DNA of 64,000 nt from Sphingopyxis sp. OPL5 (GCF_003797775.2 NZ_CP060725.1:868001-932000), one strand, 5' to 3'; shown: positions 24,733 through 34,507, numbered from the stretch's first letter. A program made the numbers and translations. Notes: generated from the sequence alone by a model not told the origin.

Positions 24733-24969
24733 TTAGCCCTTGTTCGCTTCGATATAGTCGATCGCATCCTTGACGGTGGCGATCTTTTCCGCCGCGTCGT
24801 CGGGGATTTCGACACCGAATTCTTCTTCGAACGCCATCACCAGTTCGACGATGTCGAGGCTGTCTGCGCCCAGGTCGTCGATGAAGCTCGCTTCCTCGGT
24901 GACCTTGTCGGCTTCGACGCCCAGATGTTCGACGACGATCTTCTTAACCTTTTCGGCCGAATCGCTCAT
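24733..24969 (-). CDS. acpP: Acyl carrier protein
   Basis: A 78-residue acidic carrier protein. The phosphopantetheine attachment serine is in GADSLD (about S37), and the length and [13 protein letters not shown] helix are typical of fatty-acid ACP. AAGGAA lies just upstream of the ATG at 24969. It carries growing acyl chains in type II fatty acid synthesis. The downstream neighbour is fabF, the usual arrangement, with a terminator between them. Confidence 0.97.
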   Translation of the reverse strand: MSDSAEKVKKIVVEHLGVEADKVTEEASFIDDLGADSLDIVELVMAFEEEFGVEIPDDAAEKIATVKDAIDYIEANKG

Positions 24970-25013
24970 GCGCTATTCCTTTTCTGACTAAGCCGTGAAT
25001 GTTGAAATTTGCC

Positions 25014-26216
25014 CTAGTGTGCGCCAGCGGGGCTGGCAAGAGGGCTGGCGTCGGGGTGCCCGGCGCGTGCTTTGTCGACCAATGCCTCCTCTGCGGCGCT
25101 ATAGGCCGACCGCTTCCCTTTCTGCCCCTCCGGCACCTGGGTGACGAAATAGGCGATGCCTTGCCCGCGTTCAAGGTCGAACCACAATCCCGACCGCAAA
25201 CCATAGGCATCGCCCGAATGACCAAGGCGCAGGCGGCCGTCGCCGAACAAATCGTCGCGGCACGCCGGATCGGCAAGCGCCGGGCCGCCATTGCTATGCA
25301 TCGCAAGGCCAAATTCGCAGAAAAAGCCGCCGGTCCCCTCGCCGCTCGTCGGATGCACCGGGGCCATCGCCTCCAGCCGGGCCAGGCTTTGGGGCTTCAG
25401 AAAGCCGCCACCGCGGCGAAGAAACATCACGCCGATCCGCGCCAGCCCGTTCGCCGAAATACGCAAACCGCCCTGCGGGCTGAACCCGGCACCATGACGG
25501 CCGAGACGATAGGTGGCCAGATCGCAGCTGCCGTCGGCGGCGGGCACGGCCGGACAGGCGGGCAGGCGCCCTTTCAGGTCGTCGCGCTGAACGCTGCCGT
25601 CGGCGCCGTACAGCACCACCGCGCGCGCCATCGCGCCGTCGCCGCACGTCGTCCAGTTGAAACAGGCGTCGAGCTTGAGCGGCTCGAGGACCAGCCGTGC
25701 CATCGCCCGGTCGAACCGTTCGCCGGTCGCCGCCTCGATCACCGCGGCGACTACCGGATAGTTCAGATTGGCATAAGCGAAATCGCCCCCCGGCGGTCGG
25801 GCGATGTCCCACGCCGCGGGATTTTGCAGAACCCTTTCCAGATCGGTGCCGAGCGGCAGCGCATAGTCGATATTGTCGGTCAGCCCGGCGCGGTGGCCGA
25901 GCAATTGCGCCAGCGTCACCGGCGCATCGGGATGACTCGGCGCGCGCAGCCGCCAGCCGAGATAGTCGGACACGTCGCGGTCGAGATCGAGCGTCCCGGC
26001 CTCGACGAGCCGCATCACCCCGAGTGCGACGACCAGTTTGGAAATGGACGCGATCCGTACCGGATCGTCGGCGGTCAGCAGCCGCCCGGCGTCGCGATCC
26101 GCCGCGCCTTCGACGACCCGCGTTTCGATGCGGCCCTCGCGGTCGAACGCGACCGCGACCGCGGCGGGCGGAACCGGCGCGGTCGCGAGGGTCAGGGCGG
26201 CGATCGCGGTCAGCAT
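25014..26216 (-). CDS. Secreted serine hydrolase of the beta-lactamase class C / PBP4* fold
   Basis: A 400-residue protein with a signal-like N-terminus (MLTAIAALTLATAPVPPAA), chosen as the start because the frame before it lacks similarity. The three active-site motifs are in order: S57-I-S-K60, Y148-A-N150 and H333-S-G335. This is the class C beta-lactamase/DD-peptidase/esterase fold; the exact substrate is unknown. Two cysteine pairs in the middle suggest disulfides and periplasmic location. The preceding gene on the same strand, a membrane wHTH/TPR protein, ends 31 nt upstream of this start, so the pair probably share a transcript. Confidence 0.85.
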   Translation of the reverse strand: MLTAIAALTLATAPVPPAAVAVAFDREGRIETRVVEGAADRDAGRLLTADDPVRIASISKLVVALGVMRLVEAGTLDLDRDVSDYLGWRLRAPSHPDAPVTLAQLLGHRAGLTDNIDYALPLGTDLERVLQNPAAWDIARPPGGDFAYANLNYPVVAAVIEAATGERFDRAMARLVLEPLKLDACFNWTTCGDGAMARAVVLYGADGSVQRDDLKGRLPACPAVPAADGSCDLATYRLGRHGAGFSPQGGLRISANGLARIGVMFLRRGGGFLKPQSLARLEAMAPVHPTSGEGTGGFFCEFGLAMHSNGGPALADPACRDDLFGDGRLRLGHSGDAYGLRSGLWFDLERGQGIAYFVTQVPEGQKGKRSAYSAAEEALVDKARAGHPDASPLASPAGAH

Positions 26217-26247
26217 CGGGCGATCCTGTTCGCCCGCGAACCCACTG

Positions 26248-28056
26248 TCAATTGGTCGCCCTGGCTGCGGCGGGCGCCGCCGCCGATCCCGGCCCGACGA
26301 CACCCGATTCGCGCAGCGCGATCGACGCGCGCGCGATCACCGCGGGGGTGATCATGAACTGGCGCAGCACCATTTCGGGCGGCGCGGCGGCCGGCTGGCC
26401 GGTATAGTCGAGCAGCCGGCGCCACAATATCCGCGCTTCGTCGACCTTGCCCATCCGCGCCAGCACGACCGACCGCACCATCAGATATTGCGGTTCCATA
26501 TTGCTCGGCGAGGGCATCCGGTCGAGCAGCGCCAGCGCCTCGGGCTGCTCGCCGCGCTGCGAGCGTAGGAAGGCGAGCGTCACCGCGGGAACCCCGGCGT
26601 GCGAATCGTCGAGCATCACCGAACGCGTCAGCAACGCCTCGCCGTCCGCCGTCAGCCCGCACGATGTCTTGAACAGCCCCATGAACCCCGCAAGATCGGG
26701 GTCATAGGGATTGAGCTCGACCGCGGCGTTGCCCATCGCCACCCCGCGCTGGCATTGACCGACATAAAAATGGGCGCGCGCCATCGCAAAAATTCCGGCC
26801 GCGCTGTTCGGCGCGGCCGTATAGGCGCGCCGGGCGAAATCCTGCGCCTCCGCAAAGGCTTGCTTACCCTTGGGGGTCGCGCGCAGCGGTTGCCAATCGC
26901 CGAAACGCAGCAACGACAGCGCGCCAAGCGGCACCGGATCGCCCGGCAGGTCGACGATCGTGGCGCGCAGGCAACGGTCGACCCGCTGCGCCGCCACCGG
27001 AGTGCGCATCTGCCGCAACCGGTTGAACTGCGCGAGGCACGGGAAGCCCGGCGCATAATTGTTCGGCTCGCGCTGCAACTGGTCGCGCACGATGATCCCA
27101 TAATCGCCCGCCATCTGCGCGATCGCCGGCTCGAGCCCGCGAAATTCGGGAATATCGTCCTGCCCCAGCCGGATCTGCTGCGACCAGATCGCGCGCTCGT
27201 CGGCAACGCGGTTGAGCACCAGCGTCACGTCGACCGCACCGCCCTCGAGCGCGCGGACGATCGAGGCATCGAGGCGATAGTCGGCGGGGGTCTGCCGCGC
27301 CGCGGCGCCGGGACCGCGCGACGACAGCAATTGCACCAGTTCGAAACGCCGCAGCCCGTCGCGCAGCTTGCTGTCGAGCCCGCGCGCCATCGCCCGCGAC
27401 GGCCCGGTGTCGCCCGCCGCCGGACTGCTCACCTCGATCGTCGGCATCGCGACGAAATCGGCGCCGAGCAAATGCCCGTCGGAACGGGCGAACCACCATC
27501 CGGCCGCGGCCGCGAACGCCAGCGCCACCACAAAACCCAGCCACAGCCAGATACCGCGCGGCCGCGATGCGGCGGCCTGCGCCGGCCTGGCGGGTACGGC
27601 GCTCCCGCCCGCGGCTTCCGGGACCGCCGCGCCGGCTGGCCCCTGCTCATCGTGCGGCGCGTCGGGCGCGTCGGCGCTCCGCGAACTCGGCGGCGCGGCG
27701 CGATGCTGGACGACGATCTCATAGCTGCCCTGCGGCACGCGCAAGCGGTGCAGCCACGGCGTCTCGGCATAATAACGGTCGAGCAGGTTGCGCAGCCGGC
27801 CAACCATCACGCGCGGATAGCTGTCGACCGCGGGATCGAAATCGGCACTGCGTCCCAGCGCCTCGGTCGCGATCGCATAGGCCTTGGGCGCGGTGCGATT
27901 GCCCTGCAGCCTGTGGTCGGCCAGATATTGGAGCAGGCGGGTGAGCACCGGCGAGCGCACGAACATCGGCGATTCTAGCAGGCGCGCCAGTTCGTCGGCG
28001 ACGATCCGCTCGGCATCATCGCTGCTCTGGTCAACGCTCGCCTTCGTGCGGTCCAT
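26248..28056 (-). CDS. Membrane-anchored winged-helix/TPR protein (adenylate-cyclase-like regulator)
   Basis: A 602-residue protein. The N-terminal 115 residues (SPVLTRLLQYLADHRLQG, then DSYPRVMVGRLRNLLDRYY) match a domain common in alphaproteobacterial proteins loosely annotated as adenylate cyclase; no cyclase catalytic domain follows. After a low-complexity linker, one transmembrane segment lies at about residues 168-188. The C-terminal, probably periplasmic, half carries weak TPR-like repeats (ARRAYTAAPNSAAGIFAMAR, then NAAVELNPYDPDLAG). The ATG at 28056 is chosen because TTGGGGGTAG precedes it; an earlier ATG is at 28077. The architecture resembles ToxR/CadC-type one-component sensors. 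Confidence 0.75.
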   Translation of the reverse strand: MDRTKASVDQSSDDAERIVADELARLLESPMFVRSPVLTRLLQYLADHRLQGNRTAPKAYAIATEALGRSADFDPAVDSYPRVMVGRLRNLLDRYYAETPWLHRLRVPQGSYEIVVQHRAAPPSSRSADAPDAPHDEQGPAGAAVPEAAGGSAVPARPAQAAASRPRGIWLWLGFVVALAFAAAAGWWFARSDGHLLGADFVAMPTIEVSSPAAGDTGPSRAMARGLDSKLRDGLRRFELVQLLSSRGPGAAARQTPADYRLDASIVRALEGGAVDVTLVLNRVADERAIWSQQIRLGQDDIPEFRGLEPAIAQMAGDYGIIVRDQLQREPNNYAPGFPCLAQFNRLRQMRTPVAAQRVDRCLRATIVDLPGDPVPLGALSLLRFGDWQPLRATPKGKQAFAEAQDFARRAYTAAPNSAAGIFAMARAHFYVGQCQRGVAMGNAAVELNPYDPDLAGFMGLFKTSCGLTADGEALLTRSVMLDDSHAGVPAVTLAFLRSQRGEQPEALALLDRMPSPSNMEPQYLMVRSVVLARMGKVDEARILWRRLLDYTGQPAAAPPEMVLRQFMITPAVIARASIALRESGVVGPGSAAAPAAARATN

Positions 28057-28540
28057 ACTACCCCCAAATGCCCACAAGCGAGCTGCGGCGTGGTAGATAC
28101 GCCAATAACGGGGCGCGACCAGCCGTTGTTACTTCTTTGTAACGGTAACAACGAACGCGAGTTCCATAACATAATATTGCGCGGCGGCAAAGTGTGTGCG
28201 GAAAAAGCCCAAACAAGGTTAAAAATTCCTTAATGGATTGCGACAACCCGCTACGTGACCCGATGTAACTCGCCAACTTGTCCCATTTCGGGCATTGCAT
28301 GATTGTGGCGACGTTGTCTTCATGACGTCGCTGTCTGGTCCGGGCCTTGGTCTGGCTTGACGAATTGAGGTTGGTGAATCGGCAGGTGCGAGCTGGTCCC
28401 TGGCGCCGGTCACATGGTTCGCCCGCCTCATACACAGAGACTTCGCCGGGCGGGCGAATAGCCCCACCTGTTTTCCCGCCCGGCAAGTCCATTCATCCTT
28501 CCACAACCGAAAATCATGTGCGCGCGCCCTTGCCGGCGCA
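28057..28540. other. 484-nt intergenic region without a credible gene
   Basis: This is the longest non-coding stretch. It is AT-richer than the surroundings between 28130 and 28260. A 9-bp perfect dyad, CGTTGTTAC at 28124-28132 and GTAACAACG at 28145-28153, lies about 70-100 nt upstream of the wHTH/TPR gene. A minus-strand frame of up to 144 codons exists but shows no family resemblance or start signal and is not called. The rest holds nothing recognisable. Confidence 0.5.
28124..28153. promoter_or_regulatory. 9-bp dyad, candidate operator upstream of the wHTH/TPR gene
   Basis: CGTTGTTAC and its exact complement GTAACAACG are separated by 12 nt and lie in an AT-rich stretch 68-97 nt before the ATG at 28056. 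The position fits an autoregulatory site for the winged-helix protein or another regulator. No promoter could be placed with confidence. Confidence 0.35.
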
Positions 28541-29158
28541 TCATCGTCGCCTGCGCTGTGCATAAAGCCGCAGCGCGAGCGCGACAAGAAAGAGCGGCGC
28601 CAATATCCGCCCCTCGACATGATAGGCGGGGTCGGCGTGGATCGCCCGGCTCGCATAGCTGATGAAAAAGATCAGCCAGATATAATGGATGCCGATGCGA
28701 TGGAGCCAGCTCCAGCCGCGCCCGAGCAGCCGCTGCGACGCGTCGTTCGAGGTCAGCGCCATCAGATAGATCATCGCATAGGCCAGCCCGCCGCCGACCA
28801 GCGTCGCGACCGGCCGCGGGCGAAAGGCGATGATGTTCACCAGCAGCGCGGCGAGATGGATCGTATGCGCCAGCGCGAACCCCAGCCCCCATTGGCGGCG
28901 GCGCCTTAACAGCGCGGCGGTGATCGCCCCCGGCCACAACCGCCACAGGGTCGACGCGAGATAGGCGACGAGAAAGACCGGCGCGGCGGCACGGGCGGTC
29001 CAGCGCGCCGCGAGCAGCGCCTCCTGCGGCGCCCCCTTGCCGGCGAGCAACGCCGCGCCGACCGCGACCAGCCCAGCCGCCAGTCCGATGAGGAGCGGCG
29101 TCCACCGCCGGTCGAGCCAGACCGCGGCGCTCAGGCCGGGCCGATCCGAAAGGCGCAA
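28541..29158 (-). CDS. Ferric reductase-like transmembrane protein (MsrQ-like)
   Basis: About 205 residues with six hydrophobic segments. Paired histidines suited to heme ligation are seen in ALAHTIHLAALLV and LHRIGIHYIWLIF, the pattern of the ferric reductase-like domain family that includes MsrQ. No ATG lies near the expected N-terminus; a TTG at 29158, inside the end of the upstream VOC gene, is the best candidate and would make a 28-nt overlap. MsrQ normally works with the periplasmic methionine sulfoxide reductase MsrP, and no msrP gene is in the window, so the partner is unknown. Confidence 0.7.
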   Translation of the reverse strand: MRLSDRPGLSAAVWLDRRWTPLLIGLAAGLVAVGAALLAGKGAPQEALLAARWTARAAAPVFLVAYLASTLWRLWPGAITAALLRRRRQWGLGFALAHTIHLAALLVNIIAFRPRPVATLVGGGLAYAMIYLMALTSNDASQRLLGRGWSWLHRIGIHYIWLIFFISYASRAIHADPAYHVEGRILAPLFLVALALRLYAQRRRR

Positions 29159-29532
29159 AGCTTGTTGCCGTCGAGGTCGCGGAAATAGGCGGCGTAAAAG
29201 GCCTGCTCGCCTTCGTCGCCGCGCACCCCCGGCGCCCCTTCGCACGTCCCGCCGAGTTCGAGCGCCCTGGCGTGCAGCGCATCGACCTTGGCACGCTCGT
29301 CAACGACCAGCGCCGCCATATGGCCGTTGCCGCGATCTGCGGGCTGGCCGTCATAGGGCCGCGTCACCGCGATCCCCGGCTGGCCCCAGCCGGTGCCGTA
29401 CAGCGTGAAACCGTTGGCCTCCGTATCCGACATGCGCATCAACTCGCTGGCGCCGATCGTCCCGAGCAGCGCGGAATAAAATTCCCGCGCCCGGTCCAGA
29501 TCGCTGGCGCCCATGGTCACATAACCCAGCAT
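29131..29532 (-). CDS. VOC family (glyoxalase/bleomycin resistance-like) protein
   Basis: A 133-residue protein with the beta-alpha-beta-beta-beta fold of the vicinal oxygen chelate superfamily. Typical segments are MGASDLDRAREFYSALLG at the N-terminus and YFRDLDGNKLCAFRI at the C-terminus, with a central HMAALV that would supply a metal-binding histidine. It is often a small metal-dependent isomerase, dioxygenase or binding protein, and the substrate here is unknown. GGGAGA precedes the ATG at 29532. The following gene overlaps its 3' end. Confidence 0.85.
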   Translation of the reverse strand: MLGYVTMGASDLDRAREFYSALLGTIGASELMRMSDTEANGFTLYGTGWGQPGIAVTRPYDGQPADRGNGHMAALVVDERAKVDALHARALELGGTCEGAPGVRGDEGEQAFYAAYFRDLDGNKLCAFRIGPA

Positions 29533-29545
29533 GACTCGTCTCCCT

Positions 29546-30097
29546 TCAGATTTTCGCGACCGGCGCTTCGGGGACCGGGATGACGATATCATCCGGCCCG
29601 CACTCACCCTTGCGTTCGCCGGTCACATGCCAGACCATCTTGCCCTTGACCGAACCATCGGGTTTGAGCCCGGTGATCGTCGCCGTCACATCCTGCGCGG
29701 TCGTGCCGCTTATTCCCTTGCCCGCAATCGTCATCGATCCGCCCGGCCCTTCGCATGTCGCGGAAAAATCGACATTCTTGCCGCTCGAAATCCGCCGTCC
29801 AAAGCGACAATCGCCACCTTGCGAAGCCAGATCCGCGACACGCTTCGCAATATCCATCCGCTCGGCCAGTTCGGGCGTGATGCACAGCGTTGCGTTGCCC
29901 AGTTCGGCGAACATCGCGTTCAACTCTTCCCTGGCATTCGCCGGAGCACCTTCGCCGCTCAGTTCGAGAACCTCGATCTTTTGCGTCCAGCTGCCGGGCC
30001 GGGGCTTTTCGGGCGGCGCCTGTTCGGCCGCCCCCTTGTCGCCGCACGCCGCGAGGACGAGGCTGCCGGCGAACGCCAGAACCATGCCTCTTGTCAT
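29546..30097 (-). CDS. DUF3617 family lipoprotein
   Basis: About 183 residues. The N-terminus is a lipoprotein signal with LVLAAC, so the protein should be anchored to a membrane by an N-terminal lipidated cysteine. The mature region (PGSWTQKIEV, ATLCITPELAE, then SMTIAGKG) is typical of DUF3617, a periplasmic family of unknown function found widely in sphingomonads. Three ATGs lie close together (30124, 30103, 30097); the one at 30097 has AGGGG about 7 nt upstream and is used. It ends 13 nt before the VOC gene start. Confidence 0.82.
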   Translation of the reverse strand: MTRGMVLAFAGSLVLAACGDKGAAEQAPPEKPRPGSWTQKIEVLELSGEGAPANAREELNAMFAELGNATLCITPELAERMDIAKRVADLASQGGDCRFGRRISSGKNVDFSATCEGPGGSMTIAGKGISGTTAQDVTATITGLKPDGSVKGKMVWHVTGERKGECGPDDIVIPVPEAPVAKI

Positions 30098-30177
30098 GGC
30101 CATTCCCCTGTCCTTCGAAATCATGATGCGATCATCCTCCCCATATCGTCCGGCTTGGCAATGCCAATATCGCGGCG

Positions 30178-31170
30178 CTATTTCGCTTTCTCGGCCATCC
30201 GCCGCGCGATCGGTCCTTCGACCTTCATGACGTCGACGAAAAGCTTGTCGGGCCGGGCCGCACATTCGAGCCGGGCCGCGGCAAAGCGCATGTCGAACGC
30301 CGCCTTCTTTTCCTTGAACTGCGAAACCTGCGTCAGCATGCCCTGCGACAGCGCGCTGATGCCCAGCATCATCGAATAGAATTCATTCTTCTCGCTCGCC
30401 GGCCAATTGGCGGCCCACCAGCTTTCGTCGCGCGCGAACTGGTCGCAGCGATAGCGCAATATGCCGCCGCCGGGCCCGGGCGTGCGGTAATTGTCGAAGC
30501 TGAAGGGCACCCGCACCGGCAGCGCATAAGGCTGCCCCGCCCCATCGCGATAGGGGCGATAGCGCGACGCGGTGGCGGCTTCGAGTGCCGCCGCGTCCAG
30601 CGAGGCCGACCGGCTGCTCTGGAATACGACCGCGTCGATCATCCGCCCGTCGGGACCAATTTTGCCGTCGATCACCACCTTGCCATGTTCCCCCGCCGCG
30701 CGTGCCGCATCGCTGAACACCGGTTCGACGCGCGTCACATACATGGGATGACCGCCCGCCGCTTCGAACGAAAAGGGCAACAGCGCGGGGACCGCAATCG
30801 CCTTGCCCGCCTTGTCGACCGCCGGGGTGAATTTCAGCCCGCGCGCCGCAGCCAGCGCCGACGCGTCGAGTTCGGGCGGTGCGTTGCTGTACCGGATCGC
30901 CGCTTCGCTGACACTCCCCTCGGCGGTCACGATGATCGATATGCGTCCCTGGCCCAGCATTCCCGCCGCACGCTGTTCGTCGCTATAGGCCGGCTGGAAT
31001 TCGCCGATCAGCCGCGGCCCCCGCGCCATCTGCGCCTGGTTCGCGAGCGCCTCGACCATCGCCGGACTTTTTCCGACTTCGACCGTTTCGGCGGGCGACG
31101 CGGCTGGTGCGGTGGCATCGCCCTGCAGCGTCATGGCCATGAAAATAAGCGGCAAAACAGACAGCGACAC
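30178..31170 (-). CDS. Secreted protein with two TonB C-terminal-like domains
   Basis: About 330 residues starting at a GTG (31170) with GAGGGGGATAGG upstream. It begins with a signal-like segment ([18 protein letters not shown]). Two TonB_C-type units follow: about residues 45-135 ([33 protein letters not shown]) and about 140-230 ([31 protein letters not shown]). There is no proline-rich spacer or N-terminal anchor like that of true TonB, and no ExbB/ExbD genes are nearby. The last 100 residues are unassigned and contain two cysteines. It may be a TonB-like envelope protein rather than an energy transducer. Confidence 0.75.
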   Translation of the reverse strand: MSLSVLPLIFMAMTLQGDATAPAASPAETVEVGKSPAMVEALANQAQMARGPRLIGEFQPAYSDEQRAAGMLGQGRISIIVTAEGSVSEAAIRYSNAPPELDASALAAARGLKFTPAVDKAGKAIAVPALLPFSFEAAGGHPMYVTRVEPVFSDAARAAGEHGKVVIDGKIGPDGRMIDAVVFQSSRSASLDAAALEAATASRYRPYRDGAGQPYALPVRVPFSFDNYRTPGPGGGILRYRCDQFARDESWWAANWPASEKNEFYSMMLGISALSQGMLTQVSQFKEKKAAFDMRFAAARLECAARPDKLFVDVMKVEGPIARRMAEKAK

Positions 31171-31245
31171 CCTATCCCCCTCGAAAGCCCGACCCCCTCG
31201 CCTTTCGGCCTTGGATTGGCGCCTATAACCTCCATATTGGCGGGG

Positions 31246-33432
31246 ATGGCAATTCAGATTCGCACCTCGCTCGACGAAATCGATACCGCCCCCGATTACG
31301 TCCCCCACCGCCCCGCGCGCCCCGACAAGGTCGAGGGCGGCAGGGCGTTCGAACTGGTCAGCGAATATGAGCCGGCGGGCGACCAGCCGACCGCGATCCG
31401 CGAACTGGTCGATACCGCGCTGACCGGCGAGCGCGACCAGGTGCTGCTCGGGGTCACCGGCTCGGGCAAGACCTTCACCATGGCCAAGATGATCGAGGCG
31501 CTACAGCGCCCGGCGCTGATCCTCGCCCCGAACAAGATTCTCGCGGCGCAATTATACGGCGAATTCAAGAGCTTCTTCCCGAACAACGCGGTCGAATATT
31601 TCGTCAGCTACTACGACTATTACCAGCCCGAGGCCTATGTGCCGCGCTCCGACACCTACATCGAAAAAGAGTCGAGCGTGAACGAGGCGATCGACCGCAT
31701 GCGCCACTCGGCGACGCGTGCGCTGCTCGAACGCGACGATGTGATCATCGTCGCGTCGGTGTCGTGCCTCTATGGCATCGGCTCGGTCGAGACCTATTCG
31801 GCGATGATCTTCGACCTCAAGAAAGGTCAGGTCGTCGACAACCGCGAGATCATCCGCAAGCTCGTCGCGCTCCAGTATAAGCGCAACGACCAGGCCTTCG
31901 CGCGTGGCAATTTCCGCGTCCGCGGCGACAGCCTCGAAATCTTCCCCTCGCATTATGAGGACATGGCCTGGCGCGTCAGCTTCTTCGGCGACGAGATCGA
32001 GGAGATCACCGAGTTCGACCCGCTGACCGGCAAGAAGATCGCCAACCTCAACCATGTCCGCATCTATGCGAACAGCCACTATGTGACCCCCGGCCCGACG
32101 CTCAAGCAGGCGTCGGAGGCGATCAAGCATGAGCTGACCGAACGCCTCAAGGAACTCGAAGTCGAGGGCCGGTTGCTCGAGGCCCAACGGCTCGAACAGC
32201 GGACCAATTTTGACCTCGAGATGATCGCCGCGACCGGCAGTTGCGCGGGGATCGAGAATTACAGCCGCTTCCTCACCGGCCGCCTGCCCGGCGAGCCGCC
32301 GCCGACCCTGTTCGAATATCTCCCCGACAACGCTTTGCTCTTCGTCGACGAGAGCCACCAGACGATCCCGCAGATCGGCGCGATGTCGAAAGGCGATCAC
32401 CGCCGCAAGATCACGCTCGCCGAATATGGCTTCCGCCTGCCCTCGTGCATCGACAATCGCCCGCTGCGTTTTGCCGAATGGGACGTGATGCGTCCGCAGA
32501 CGGTCAGCGTCTCGGCGACCCCGGGTACCTGGGAAATGGACCGCACCCAGGGTGTCTTCGCCGAGCAGGTGATCCGCCCCACCGGCCTCATCGACCCGCC
32601 GGTCTTCATCAAGCCGGTAGAAGAACAGGTCGACGACCTGATCATGGAGGCGAAGGCGACCGCGGCGGCGGGGTACCGCACCCTCGTCACCACACTCACC
32701 AAGCGCATGGCCGAGGACCTCACCGAATTTCTCCACGAGGCGGGGCTGAAGGTCCGCTACATGCACAGCGACGTCGAGACGCTCGAACGCATCGAAATCA
32801 TCCGCGACCTGCGGCTCGGGGTGTTCGACGTGCTCGTCGGCATCAATCTGCTGCGCGAGGGGCTCGACATCCCCGAATGCGGGCTCGTCGCGATCCTCGA
32901 CGCCGACAAGGAGGGTTTCCTGCGCAGCGAAACCAGCCTCGTCCAGACGATCGGCCGCGCCGCACGCAACGTCGATGGCCGCGTCATCCTCTACGCCGAC
33001 CGCATCACCGGCAGCATGGAACGCGCGATGCGCGAAACCGACCGCCGCCGCGAAAAGCAGGAGGCGTACAACGCCGAACACGGCATCACCCCGACGACGA
33101 TCAAGCGCAACATCGGCGACATCATCGCGCATGTCGCGTCGAAGGATCAGGTGACGATCGACATCGGCGACGACAAGCCGGCGCATATGGTCGGGCACAA
33201 TCTGCGCGCACACATCGCCGACCTCGAAAAACAGATGCGCGACGCCGCCGCCGACCTCGAATTCGAGCAGGCGGGCAAGCTCCGCGACGAAATCCGCCGG
33301 CTCGAAGCCGACGAGCTGGGCCTGCCGGCGGATCAGCAAGTGGCGCCGCGCGTCGGGCGCTCGAACGAGGGCAAGCCGGGCACGCGCAAGGGGCGGTTCG
33401 GAAAGGCTAGCAAGACCAAGTGGGGCCGGTGA
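31246..33432 (+). CDS. uvrB: Excinuclease ABC subunit B
   Basis: UvrB is the damage-verifying helicase-like subunit of nucleotide excision repair. The 728-residue protein has the Walker A motif GVTGSGKT (about 69-76), the beta-hairpin region [19 protein letters not shown] (motif II), the [13 protein letters not shown] and QTIGRAARN motifs, and a C-terminal UVR domain ([20 protein letters not shown]) that contacts UvrC. The ATG at 31246 begins the recognised text. No alphaproteobacterial LexA box (GTTC-N7-GTTC) was seen in the 75-nt divergent region before it. Confidence 0.97.
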   Translation: MAIQIRTSLDEIDTAPDYVPHRPARPDKVEGGRAFELVSEYEPAGDQPTAIRELVDTALTGERDQVLLGVTGSGKTFTMAKMIEALQRPALILAPNKILAAQLYGEFKSFFPNNAVEYFVSYYDYYQPEAYVPRSDTYIEKESSVNEAIDRMRHSATRALLERDDVIIVASVSCLYGIGSVETYSAMIFDLKKGQVVDNREIIRKLVALQYKRNDQAFARGNFRVRGDSLEIFPSHYEDMAWRVSFFGDEIEEITEFDPLTGKKIANLNHVRIYANSHYVTPGPTLKQASEAIKHELTERLKELEVEGRLLEAQRLEQRTNFDLEMIAATGSCAGIENYSRFLTGRLPGEPPPTLFEYLPDNALLFVDESHQTIPQIGAMSKGDHRRKITLAEYGFRLPSCIDNRPLRFAEWDVMRPQTVSVSATPGTWEMDRTQGVFAEQVIRPTGLIDPPVFIKPVEEQVDDLIMEAKATAAAGYRTLVTTLTKRMAEDLTEFLHEAGLKVRYMHSDVETLERIEIIRDLRLGVFDVLVGINLLREGLDIPECGLVAILDADKEGFLRSETSLVQTIGRAARNVDGRVILYADRITGSMERAMRETDRRREKQEAYNAEHGITPTTIKRNIGDIIAHVASKDQVTIDIGDDKPAHMVGHNLRAHIADLEKQMRDAAADLEFEQAGKLRDEIRRLEADELGLPADQQVAPRVGRSNEGKPGTRKGRFGKASKTKWGR

Positions 33433-33439
33433 CGACCCG

Positions 33440-34408
33440 ATGGCTGTGATCCGCTGGGGCATGATCGGTTGCGGCAACGTAACCGAGCGCAAAAGCGCGC
33501 CCGCCTATCGGCAGGTGGAGGGTTTCGCCCTGCACGGCCTCTATGGCCGCACCCGCTCAAAGGCCGATGACTATGCCGCCCGTCACGGCGTACCGCATGT
33601 CTTCGATAGCGCCGAGGCGCTGATCAACGCCTCCGATATCGACGCCGTCTATATCGCGACCCCGCCCGACAGCCACGAAGCCTATGCGCTCGACGTCGCG
33701 CGCGCGGGCAAGCCCTGCTGCATCGAAAAGCCGATGGCACCCGACCACGCTGCCTGCGTCCGTATCCGCGACGCCTTCGCCGCGCGCGACCTGCCGCTCT
33801 TCGTCGCTTATTACCGTCGCACGCTCCCCCGCTTCCGGCAGGTCAAGGCTTGGCTCGACGAGGGTGCGATCGGATGCGTGCGCCATGTCCACTGGACGCT
33901 GACCAAGCCTGCCAGCCCCGCCGATGTCGAAGCGACCAACTGGCGCGTCGACGCGGCGGTCGCGCCCGGCGGCTATTTCGACGACCTCGCGAGCCACGGC
34001 CTCGACCTGTTCTGCTGGCTGTTCGGCGAGGTTGCCGACGTCGCGGGCTTCGCGGTCAACCAGCAGGGCCGCTACAGCGCCGCCGATGCGGTGACCGGAT
34101 GCTGGCTGCACCGGGCGGGCGTGACGGGGTCGGGAAGCTGGAATTTCGGCGCGGCGGAGCGGCAGGACCGGGTCGAGATCATTGGCAGCGGCGGCCGCAT
34201 CCTGTTTTCGATCTTCGACGACGCGCCCCAGCGGCTCGTTCGCGACGGCACCGCCGTCGAGACGGTCGTCGAGCATCCACCGGTCATCCAGCATTTCCAC
34301 GTCGAGGCGATGCGCGATCATCTCGCGGGTCGCGGCCCGCATCCCTCGACCGGCGAAAGCGCCGCGCATACCGCTTGGGTGATGGACCGAATCCTGTCGC
34401 GCCGCTGA
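33440..34408 (+). CDS. Gfo/Idh/MocA family oxidoreductase
   Basis: A 322-residue NAD(P)-dependent dehydrogenase. The N-terminal Rossmann motif is MIGCGNVTERKSAP (about 8-21) and the EKP motif that binds cofactor and substrate is CIEKPMAPDH. A DDLASHGLDLFCWLFG segment carries the likely catalytic histidine region. Members act on inositols, glucose-6-phosphate derivatives or other sugars; this subgroup has no assigned substrate. It starts 7 nt after uvrB, so it is probably co-transcribed, although a functional link is unlikely. Confidence 0.88.
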   Translation: MAVIRWGMIGCGNVTERKSAPAYRQVEGFALHGLYGRTRSKADDYAARHGVPHVFDSAEALINASDIDAVYIATPPDSHEAYALDVARAGKPCCIEKPMAPDHAACVRIRDAFAARDLPLFVAYYRRTLPRFRQVKAWLDEGAIGCVRHVHWTLTKPASPADVEATNWRVDAAVAPGGYFDDLASHGLDLFCWLFGEVADVAGFAVNQQGRYSAADAVTGCWLHRAGVTGSGSWNFGAAERQDRVEIIGSGGRILFSIFDDAPQRLVRDGTAVETVVEHPPVIQHFHVEAMRDHLAGRGPHPSTGESAAHTAWVMDRILSRR

Positions 34409-34507
34409 GGCTCTCCGCTTCGACCAAAGCCCCACCGCCACCGACCGACACCCTTGCCCGCTCCCCGTGCCCGGATTAGCGTCCGCGCCTCAACCGGGGA
34501 GAAAATC

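Noticed and set aside
28058..28492. 144-codon minus-strand frame in the long intergenic region
   Set aside because: No family resemblance, no start signal, irregular composition; more likely non-coding.
31171..31245. Possible SOS (LexA) box before uvrB
   Set aside because: No GTTC-N7-GTTC or close variant was found in the short divergent region.
31552..33492. 646-codon minus-strand frame opposite uvrB
   Set aside because: Antisense shadow; uvrB is certain from its helicase motifs.
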